Shown: positions 31,465 to 39,916 of the stretch, piece after piece
Position numbering within the stretch: position 1 is the first letter of the stretch
Layout of the letters: each line of letters starts with the position of its first letter
Origin: Hypholoma sublateritium FD-334 SS-4
Taxonomy: Eukaryota; Basidiomycota; Agaricomycetes; Agaricales; Strophariaceae
Length of the DNA: 39,916 bases
NCBI GenBank assembly: GCA_000827495.1
Contig: KN817725.1
Coordinates: 1-39,916 of the forward strand
Direction: 5' to 3'
Program-made: the position numbers and the translations under genes
Notes under the pieces: generated by a model
Told to the model about the DNA's origin: nothing
Seen by the model: only the letters and a program-made list of their open reading frames with translations
Database searches by the model: none

Positions 31465-32668
31465 ATATAACTTTGTAAATCGGACGCACGTCACTATGGC
31501 ATTCGCGATGGCATTGGAAGCCCGCGATCACAGACATTCGTTCTTGTACTTGCTATTTTGGACCCTCTGGAACAATATATGAGGTGGCTGCAACTAGCCC
31601 TTCCCAACGGTATACTTACTGATTACAGTGTAATCATTTTTCAACGGTACGCCGTCCATGCCACATTGCTACAACATGATCATTTTAACTCATCCATAGT
31701 TGCTCTCCTTGAAAGAATAATCAAATATCCATGCGTGCGTTTCTGCCGTGTTCAGCCCTTAGATTAAGGGAATCTGGGTGCACTGTGGAGACTGCATTTC
31801 CCAGCTCAGTGGATGTTTGCGATATACTGGTCCGATGCGACGTATCCTGGCTTTTACAACAACAAACTCGTTCTCTGGGAGCTGTTTTCTTTTCTGTATC
31901 GAAGATCGGGAAACAAGTGCGGTGTGCGCGAAGGCGTGGCGGCTATCAGCCGAGGTCGCGTCGGCAGGTCTCTAGGGATGGCGTATTCGAACGACGCTGC
32001 AGTAGTGGGCGCTGGGTCCGGACTGTAACCGTCGCGTGTCATGTCGCGACGGACTGCGACGGGATGATGGAGTGTAAAGCCAGCGGTGCGGGTTGGACGC
32101 CGGCGGCTTCATTCACCCTGAACAATTTCGCGACGTGCCTCTCACGTCAGTTTTGCTACATGCCTAGTGGTGTCATCTGAGTCCCGGTTTACGGTAGATC
32201 TCTCGCTATCGGCCTTCTCTACAGCTCTGCACGAGCGCAGCATCGCGCTTGAAGGCATCACATCACGGCGAGTGGATCTCTATATGATCTTCCGATAGTT
32301 AACATTTTCGCTCTGAACAGACCTGAGGGACGCATTAAAAGTGCCTAATGTCGCTATACAAGAAGGGTATCTCAACTGGAGATAAAGTAAGTGTCTACAC
32401 TTTCAAAGTGTCAACTAAACTGCTGTTTAAGGCGCCCGAGATCTCTGCTATATGTTGAGTCACCACTTCGAGCGTGGCTTGCCGGCTGACGGCGGGGAAA
32501 AAATGAAGAAATAAGTTCGGGCTCTTGGTGGCAGTATGCCAATGAATTGAGTATAGTGATAGATGGGTACCTCCGAGGTACCACGTCGCCCATCCTACCC
32601 GTCCTATCCCAAACTTGGAGGTGCACCTTGTTGGAGATGCGTCCTCTCCGAAGTTCAACGTTCAACGT
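31465..32668. other. Intergenic, no gene recognised
   Basis: Several overlapping frames of up to 149 codons lie at 31558-32180 (+), but none has a recognisable motif or conserved splice structure. A small hairpin (GGTACCT / AGGTACC) lies near 32569-32585. I see nothing else. Confidence 0.45.
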
Positions 32669-35510
32669 TCAACTTTCATTCATCAATATTCCACGCGCCA
32701 AACGCTGACCACAGTCACTAGCCATGGATCGGCATGCGCGTTCGCCTGACACATCCCGGTTCGCCCTCATCCTGAGTACAATGATGGGCGACTGCTGGCT
32801 TTGCTTCCCATCTGGCCCCGGCGCCGACGGCGTGCGTGGAAGCGTTTGTACGCGCTCCTTGGGGCAACCCTCACATACAATCTGCCATTCACTACCAGAC
32901 CCGAGGTATTCCTCGAACGTTCGAGTCGTATTTTTCCTGGAGGTTCGGCCTGTTCGCCTCTGACTCTCCATCCAAGTGAAAGGTGCTGAGCTAACTCCAA
33001 CCCAAATGGCTCGAAAACTAACGTGGAACACATGTAGTACCAACTTTGCGATGAACTTGGACAGTCTAATTAATATTACTTCTCGCAAGCACGCCCAGAC
33101 CCCATTAGTGATGCCAAACGGCAGGGTCAGTTCCTTGCGATAATCGTCTGGAATGACTGTCGTGTTGAGACCATTCAATTGTAACAGAACCTGGTTTCAG
33201 TATTATTATTCGCGACTATCAGCTATGTGTTAGCAACTTGTAAGGCGCACCTCATTCTTCGGGGTATACTGGGGCCACAATGGTCCTTAAAATTGACAAT
33301 CATTGAATTAGTAGAGCAAGTCAAGAACTAGAGAGAAAGACTTACGAGGGTTACCACGGCCGTCGTTGGGATCGAGGCTTGTAGCAAAAGAGACCCAGTA
33401 GTCGATCATTATATTACTCAAGTGGACGGAGCCCGATGATGTGTCAGGAGGTATCCCGTACACGAAATCGACCTCAGATATATGAGTGACTGCTCAAAGT
33501 AGTAAGAGCCTTGAAAGTGCTACAAGACAATGTAGCTCACCGCCTAAAAAGGGCGCAAGAGTGGGCTGGGGCTGAGTGAACAGGTAGCCAAAGGTCTTCA
33601 CCCCGAAGCGGGAAGCGGCCTGTATCCATGTCCTACGTTGGGACTGAAAGAGATAGTCACCGACTATAAAATTTATTCAGTATATCTGGCCCGGTGGGCG
33701 TGAAATAAATGTGCTCAACAGATCGCGGCTGCTCTTTTGAATCCGGGAAGCCCAAAGGTGTTATTCCCTGTATTGAAAGGCGAACCGAGGGAGGGATCGT
33801 CGGGGTATAGTTCAAGTATTCTGTCCACTGTAGATTGCAGCACCGACTCGGGTACAACAGACGGAGTCAGATTAAAGATGAGACTAGCACGGATATCGGC
33901 TTCAGTCAACGCTGTCGCAGGGGTGAAGAAGGTGCCTATGAAAACGGAGTGGGAATTGAAATGGTATCAAAAAATTACTGTAGCCTTTCATAAAATGCAT
34001 ACCTTCATCTAAGTTTGTACCGGCTATGAAAGGAAGTCGGGCGAATGTACCTTTCGCTAAAATTTCAGAAGCAGGAGCAGGTATAAATCCGTCTGGGCCA
34101 TCGAACGTAGGCTGGAAGGCGAACAATTCTGGCGCCTTGGAGACGGCAGTGTTGATGCCACTGAACATCTCCGTGCTGTTTGCCTTGCGCAGACAATCGA
34201 AGGTGTCATCTGACGTTGCCAAAGAAGCACACGACGGCACGCCAGAGACGAAATTCTGCCAGTCGATTTGGCGGCGTGACGCGTTATATTCTGACGATGA
34301 TGCCGGAGAGCCAGACTCCAAAATCTGTATGGATTTTGGAATTGATGAATATACAGAAAGCGCGTATCATATGCAAGGTTTCGCACCGCTGCTCGAGCCA
34401 GATTCTCCAGAGGCGAGTTCAAAAATAAAATTGCTGTCATAATTGCTCCAGCGCTCTCCCCGAACACAGTCACCTTGGTTTGGCAAAAATATCAGTGCAT
34501 GACAAAAGTTGACGACGTTGACTACTCCAACCGACCTTTTCTTTATCTCCGCCGAATTTGCCAATGTTGGCTTGTACCCACTTTAGCGCTGCCAGCTGAT
34601 CATGAAGTGCAAGGTTGAGAGCCCCACGGTTTGCAGCTGCAGTATCGCGACGGCTGAGTATGAGCACACCCTAGCACAAAAAGATAATTAATTGAACTAC
34701 TGCACCTTCCTGTCCTTGAGGGAAACCAAGAGGACCGAGGCGGTAGTTATAATTTACGTAGAGAAGTGGAGTTCCCTGAAAAATTTGAGCTCCAGACCAA
34801 TTTTGCAAGTGGGGGTGCGTACCCGGGCAACACTTTGTGCAACAATGAAACTTGCATTGAATTGTGAGGCTCCGCCTTCCTGAAATCCGCCTCCAAAGCT
34901 GATGAGGAGGGTTTTTAGAAAAAATCTGGAAGGAAACTCTATAGTAAGAAAATGCTTACGTCCAGAAGAGCTGCGGATAAGTTCATTGCCTTCGGAACAT
35001 ATTCCAGAATGATCAACTTGAACTTGAAGAGACGTACCACTGGTAACTTTGCATTTGGATCAAGACCGGATGGTCTGAAGATGTTGATTGTCAAACAGTC
35101 CTCAGAGAATACGGTGAAATTTGCTCCCTGGATTGAAAACAATTGGAGTTACCCAGATAAGCAAACAAGTGACCTTCTACTGGCTTACGGGCTGGAGGCA
35201 ATTTTTGCCAAAATTGCTGGCATCCAATGTTTTTACGTCTAGCTCGGTTTTTAGCACAGGCGGTTGTAGGCGCAGATTTCCCAAAGGGGGTTCAGTATAT
35301 GGAATACCTAGAAGGTGGTCAACAAAATACCCAACAGATGTAAGTGAAAGAGGTCGTACCACCAAAGAAATCCAACTTTGAATCAGAGAGATCTCTCCCA
35401 GTGAGCCTAGTTCGACCGAGTTGAACTTCTGGAGCAGCGAACGCCAACACAGACACGCTAAATATTCCAGCAATGGATAGGAGCATTTGAAAGCAGTGGA
35501 AACCCGACAA
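32669..35510 (-). CDS. Secreted type-B carboxylesterase/lipase (14 exons)
   Basis: This is a carboxylesterase of the type-B α/β-hydrolase family, hydrolysing esters outside the cell. It has a signal peptide (MLLSIAGIFSVSVLAFAAPE after a short N-tail), the EDCLTINIFRP block, oxyanion loop GGGFQ, nucleophile elbow GESAG (Ser213), acidic residue near Glu342 in GTNLDEG, and His458 in THISEV. Exons on the minus strand are 35510-35360, 35307-35189, 35127-35038, 34970-34960 (11 nt), 34898-34823, 34775-34706, 34636-34536, 34473-34387, 34324-34003, 33935-33720, 33663-33541, 33489-33346, 33285-33251 and 33190-32669. All introns are GT-AG with matching phases. After VIPDDYRKE the frame continues about 145 residues beyond the usual family end, so the true C-terminus is uncertain. 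Confidence 0.88.
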
Positions 35511-36290
35511 AAAGGTGCATGTACCATTCTTGTCCCTTTATGTACGCTCAAAAAATTTTCCGGGTTGGATGGGCTATTTCTGAAATAAAAAAGATAAAAT
35601 TACATACAAACGTTTCTGATCGATAGGTGCGAAACACACCTTGGCACCGTCTTGTAATTAATCTCCAGCTTCCTATATTTATCATGTTCTCTACCAAATT
35701 TCTATAGTTCAGCATGCGCACCTCCATCAATTTAGTCTACCCAAACTCTACCCTCATGATTTGTCCCCGGTGAATCGGTTCTCATTCTATACAATGCTAA
35801 TATCTTTGTCGCTATTGCCACAATCTCGTCGACCTCTATTTATTGTACACGTTACACCATGGAGTTGTCGTTCATCTACAGCTTGCTTAAATTAGAATAG
35901 ACATTTGTTAGTCACGGTTACTTCATGTTCCCGATGAATTAGTATGTCCAATATCAATGGGTAGCACGGTCATTTAAAAATTTAAATGTGACCATATCAG
36001 GCAAATATCAGGCTAGATCAGAATATCAAGCATTCACCAGCAGTAACAAATATAAGAGAAAGTATTGGCCAGGTATTGACAAGGAGATACTATCAGTAAG
36101 TTGACATTGCGGCACGCGTCGATCCATCGAGCTGTATTAGGCTACTATCATCGGGCACTTCCGTATCATTAGCGGATCAAGCGGATGACTAATGCTGCTG
36201 CACAACGGAGGGTTGTCTCTTGTTTCTTGCTTGTTTCTGTCTAGGCAGTCTATGTAGTCTTGGTCTAGCTGCAGCCTGGATATACATAAA
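35511..36290. other. AT-rich divergent intergenic region
   Basis: This lies between the esterase start and the Mpv17-type fragment. It is AT-rich with no gene. A 20-bp word at 35736-35755 matches 5264-5283 at 19 positions. Confidence 0.45.
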
Positions 36291-36499
36291 ATGGCATACT
36301 TCCTACGATCATACAAGTAGGCCTCCATTTGTCAGCATATTCTCTTACCCTCTTACTCTGTTCAACATTCTTCAATTATCATAGTCAGGCTCTACTGCGC
36401 AGACCAATGTTAACGCAATGTATAACTGCTTCGGTGCTATTTGGAGTAGGCGATGTCATGGCGCAACAGGCCGTCGAAAGGAAGGGAAGAAATCACGAT
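36291..36499 (+). pseudogene. 5' fragment of an Mpv17/PMP22-family gene
   Basis: Two exons, 36291-36316 and 36385-36499, joined by a 68-bp GT-AG intron in phase 2, encode about 47 residues. They start MAYFLRSYNQALLRRPMLTQ and continue TASVLFGVGDVMAQQAVERK. This matches the N-terminus of Mpv17/PMP22-type inner mitochondrial or peroxisomal membrane channels. A GTAGGT donor follows at 36500, but none of the remaining family sequence (four membrane helices) is found downstream, where unrelated sequence and tandem repeats begin. It is a truncated gene, probably cut by rearrangement. Confidence 0.75.
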
Positions 36500-36754
36500 G
36501 TAGGTTTCTTTCTTAATTAAAAACTTAATAACCGATGCCAGTGTTTATTGAACACCGTGACATCGGGAAATTGAGAGCCGGCAGAGAAGGAGATAGCTGG
36601 GGTGATATAGCCTGAACGTTTATAAAACATCTCTAATTTCATTAAATATTGTAGCTTAATTTTTTATGCCATATCTAGCACGCTGATCGTGGCTATTCTC
36701 ACAATATCTACAAGATATCTTTAGGACTGATCAAACAAATCGAGCTGATATTAA

Positions 36755-37144
36755 TGTTGTCGACGTCGAGAGGTTGACGTATGATAGTCAACGATTACAA
36801 AAAATTTCGCACCGCTGCTTCAAGACCAGTTACCAAAGAAATTTATCGCTGAGCGAAAGTCAAACACTCGTGGAAAATTACAGCAGTGTCAACATATGCC
36901 TGGGTTGCTGGGACTTGCTGAGTTGCTCATGTGTACAATGGAGAGTGTCTGTTGTCGACGTCGAGAGGTTGACGTATGATAGTCAATGATTACAAGAAAT
37001 TTCGCACCGCTGCTTCAAGATCGGTTACNGAAGATATTTATCGCTGAGCGAAAGTCAAACACTTGTGGAAAAACACAGCAATGTCAACCTATGCCTGGGT
37101 TGCTGGGACTTGTGGAGTTGCTCATGTGTACAATGGAGAGTGTC
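36755..37144. repeat. 195-bp tandem duplication (two copies)
   Basis: Copy 1 is 36755-36949 and copy 2 is 36950-37144. Both begin TGTTGTCGACGTCGAGAGGT and end with ATGGAGAGTGTC. They differ at scattered sites, one an N at 37029. A partial third start (TGTTC) follows at 37145. No coding function is apparent. Confidence 0.9.
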
Positions 37145-37164
37145 ATGTTCAAAGCTGATACAGT

Positions 37165-37591
37165 GCAAAATGCTGATATATATTTTCACCGTCGTAAGGA
37201 CGACATAAGGGAGAAGATGTATCAGACCCAATCAGACTGTTTAAATGATCTAGATGCAGCCAGCAGTGAAACACTGACATATCAGTATAACTTACTGAAG
37301 AAATTTACGTTGCGGTGTTTACTCTGGATCATACCATCGGTATCAGCCTATATGTGAAATTCTAGGTCTTGGGCAACTACTCAGTAGAGACAGATTTGAT
37401 CATGTATCAATACACATTTCCACCGCTGTAAGAACGACATAAGGGATAATTGATAAGAGATTAGACTGACTAGACGACGAGACGCAGCCAGTAGTCAAAC
37501 CAAAGTCTGACACTGATGTATCAGTATAAGCTACTGAAGAAATTTATGTTACGGTGTTTTCAAATATTACCAGTTGTATCAGCCTATATGT
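37165..37591. repeat. Second, diverged tandem duplication (~230-bp period)
   Basis: Sequence around 37171-37358 recurs in diverged form at about 37405-37591. Shared blocks include GACGACATAAGGG / AACGACATAAGGG, GACGCAGCCAGTAG / GATGCAGCCAGCAG, TATCAGTATAA…CTACTGAAGAAATTTA and TATCAGCCTATATGT. Indels separate the blocks. It directly follows the 195-bp repeat and looks like older satellite-like or transposon-derived sequence. Confidence 0.75.
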
Positions 37592-38141
37592 ATTTGCACC
37601 ACTGCGGGATTGATCATGTCCGACCAGGACCACCATTATGAACCCTGATTGCGGTGGTAAGATCACATACATAGACAGATTCCGCAAATTTTTCCTCGTG
37701 CTCCCATGGCTGGAACAATGTGATTTACNAAGCGTCATCAGGGTGCCTGAGGGGTGTTTGCGGTGGCCACAGGTCAGCAAGCACCTACACCTCCATAGGC
37801 AAACTTGTAAAACAAGGTAGCGCTGAAGGCCGCAAGTGGAATCTCTGCTGCGCCGACAGCGGACACAGATACACCCGCCNGCCGGAAGTGAGATGTTGCC
37901 AATGGACAACGTTAGCAACAATCTCAATTTTGGGACATTGCGTGTGATCGAGGTTAAAGCACAGATTGCGGACAACGTTAATCGGGTGTTTGTCCAACAC
38001 CAACTTAATCAAATATTCTATACATTGGAATCCTGCAAAGCGGCTTGCTTTGCTGCTGCCCTTTTAGCCTTAATTTTGGCTAGAGCACTATCCTTCGAAA
38101 CAGGCCTTGAATTGGTATTATAGTTTGGAAACACCTGACTA
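37592..38141. other. Repeat-like sequence, no gene recognised
   Basis: Open frames on both strands (for example 37975-37544, minus) carry N bases at 37730 and 37880 and have no recognisable motif beyond scattered Cys and Arg. It is probably transposon-derived. Confidence 0.4.
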
Positions 38142-39477
38142 TTAGTAAAAAGAATCAGCTGCTAGATTGATATTGACACAGTAGTAGACTGACCGGTTCC
38201 ACCAGGTGAGTAGAGCATTCACCTCGACCGTTTCATCCGGGTCTTCGAGCATTTCGAGGAGACTGTTGTAGAACCGCTCGGAGTCCGTTGTGGTATCCGT
38301 GCGACTGAAAACACTAGAGGACGACAAAGCAAATCTTGCCTTCGGAGGAGATTAGATCGTCGCAGAGAGACAGTCAAAAACTCTCACCTGCGTGGCAGCA
38401 TATACGATAGAAGCACAAGTCACGCTAGTCATCCCGTGGATACGAGCGTTCCCCGACCTCGTTGCCTTTGCTTCCCTCTCGACTGAACTCGGTGAGGTAA
38501 ATATGTGCTTGTACGCCTGTGGAACAGCTGGTTAGATGAAATATATTTATATTTATATTTGTGCAGACTTTGACCAATATCACACTTTGCAACAAGCCTT
38601 TCCATGGGTTGGTATCGTCATACTTGTAGGAACTGTATAGAAGTATTGGCCACTGATCACCAGATACAGATAATTCGCCCGAGCGGAGTTTCTGCTTAAT
38701 TCTTGATGTGTAGGAGCTTAGCAGCATAGTGAAAATGTAAGCCACACTCACTCTTGGTCTGACCAATCGACGCCTGCCGGACAAAGGAGTGCTCCCGTTC
38801 TTTCGTGATGGAAGCCGCGCTCGATTTTGATATTTCGTCCGATTGGAGGAATCAAGCATTCTCCTGCGGGCAAGAGCCAATCGATTATTGCTGACTTGAG
38901 ACTCTTTGTATCATCAGACCTAGCACTGGACGCTCCTTTCTGTAGCTAGAAAAATGACTAACTTTAGAAATACCGAGAAATTTAGACCACATGAGCAATG
39001 GGACTTACCATAGTTGCAATATTATGAACCTCCTCCTCTGAATCACTGGTCATGATTCTCTCTTCGAGGCCGGGAACGCTTCTCATCAATAGTGTAAACA
39101 CCTTATGCTCTCGACGTTCCCTAGACAGTTCATGACGAGCTTGAGAAGCTGTGCATTATGCAGCAAAATAATGACGTACTGAGCAGTAAACGCCTCTTCT
39201 GGCTCCTCAGAGCGCTCGCTCATCCGAATGACCCCATTGGTGATCAAAGCATTTACATTGCAGAGGGCATGTATCGTCCTCCCAAAATGGCGCCCATGGT
39301 GGACGAGAGGATCCGTCGTTCGACTGTATGAACAGATGGTTAATGTTGCATAATAATGACCAAACAAAATGTTTGGACTCACGGCTTTTTTCTGGGCCCA
39401 AGTTGCAAAGCGTCGTTTGAGCAGTTCGATAAATTACCTGTGACACCCGTGGGAGGAACGTTCTCGTTGTTGGGCAT
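38142..39477 (-). CDS. DUF6698-like Agaricomycete protein (7 exons)
   Basis: This is a 327-residue protein of unknown function matching a family I remember from Agaricomycetes as DUF6698. Typical blocks in order are PLVHHGRHFGRTIHALCN, SVPGLEERIM, RGFHHERTGALLCPAG, KLRSGELSVSGDQWPI, NPWKGLLQS, YKHIFTSPSS, ARIHGMTSVT, FSRTDTTTDSERFYNSL and LLTWWNR. Exons on the minus strand are 39477-39383, 39323-39180, 39120-39009, 38939-38752, 38701-38584, 38516-38388 and 38339-38142. Introns are GT-AG in phases 2, 2, 0, 2, 0 and 0. The last ~20 residues after WWNR are atypical, so the 3' end may be misread. The family is often highly multiplied; no function is known. No signal peptide or membrane segment is visible. 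Confidence 0.75.
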
Positions 39478-39916
39478 GGGGACCGTAGTTAGAGGTTTTC
39501 GCAGTCTAGGATAGTCTGAGATGAGTAGGGAGAAAGAAGATGAATGTACAACAAGGAAATAATACTCAACTATATACAGCACTACNGCAGTAGTTGATGT
39601 TGGAATCCTGCGGAGTAAGAAGCCGTAAAACTGCGCTGTTAATATCCGTGAGAGACGTCGACTGAATCGGGGGCGAAGTAAAACCTCACCAGCGTAATAG
39701 CATAAATTTGGCGTAAATGCAAGGCTACAATGAGTATGAGCGGTAAACAAGACGCTGTTGAGCGCGGATCCATGGCCGACCATGCGCACATTTTTGGGGG
39801 GGCGGTGCGGGCCGCACCTCGTCTGAATTTCGACAAGAGGCCCATGTTCGGCAAGACGAGTAACGTAGTAGTGCAGGCTCAGCAAGCGGTCAACGTAGTA
39901 TGTTCGAGCGTCAGCT
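39478..39916. other. Upstream flank with a GC-rich palindrome
   Basis: No gene is seen. A G-run is followed by a near-perfect palindrome (GGTGCGG, one base, CCGCACC) at 39804-39818. One N lies at 39586. Confidence 0.5.

Noticed and set aside
31558..32180. Overlapping plus-strand frames downstream of LSm6
   Set aside because: They have no conserved motif, no consistent splice sites and no start context; they are likely chance frames.
5264..35755. A 20-bp word at 5264-5283 that recurs at 35736-35755 with one mismatch
   Set aside because: It is too short to separate from chance or a promoter-like word, and there is no extended similarity.
1..39916. CRISPR arrays, operons, ribosome binding sites
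   Set aside because: The sequence is clearly eukaryotic with spliceosomal introns, and no regularly spaced short repeats were seen.

Overview
The window is nuclear DNA of a filamentous basidiomycete, most likely an Agaricomycete. The basis is many short introns (mostly 47-72 bp, GT..AG with short exons), gene families typical of mushroom-forming fungi (F-box/LRR-like proteins, a MYND protein, a fruit-body-type secreted protein, a DUF6698-like protein) and Helitron and foldback-type transposons. All gene models were spliced by hand: exon phases were matched across GT-AG or GC-AG introns and the joined protein was checked against remembered family patterns. No database search was run.

Layout. 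1-4654 is a Helitron RepHel (replication initiator plus PIF1-type helicase), cut by the window start. 5369-7105 (+) is an F-box/LRR-like gene. 7222-7415 is a relic of the last exon of the next gene, 8287-9976 (-), a secreted fruit-body-type protein. 10823-11832 (-) is a short catalase-like heme protein. 12687-15523 (-) is a 16-exon ABCG half transporter. 16657-17559 (+) is the v-SNARE Vti1. 18354-19246 (+) is a YcaC-like isochorismatase-fold hydrolase. 19738-25348 (-) is a chain of five MSP (VAP-like) modules, interrupted at 21859-23373 by a ~1.5 kb insert that carries an apparently intact P-loop kinase-like gene (22073-22917, -). 25630-26397 is a foldback/MITE-type element with ~197 bp inverted arms. 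26398-28513 has no recognisable gene. 28514-29632 (+) is a MYND zinc-finger gene. 29786-30709 (-) is an F-box gene, divergent from LSm6 (31065-31464, +). 32669-35510 (-) is a secreted type-B carboxylesterase. 36291-36499 (+) is a 5' fragment of an Mpv17/PMP22 gene, followed by tandem repeats (36755-37591) and low-value repeat sequence. 38142-39477 (-) is a DUF6698-like gene.

The genes do not form a pathway or cluster. Housekeeping genes (Vti1, LSm6) are mixed with lineage-specific families and repeats. The most unusual locus is the five-module MSP array. Its units share an exon template (about 92-61-116 nt plus a linker exon), and unit 3 is split by an insertion flanked by a 6-bp direct repeat. 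Removing the insert restores exactly the 61-nt exon length of the other units. Ambiguous bases (N) fall almost only in repeats and in this insert.
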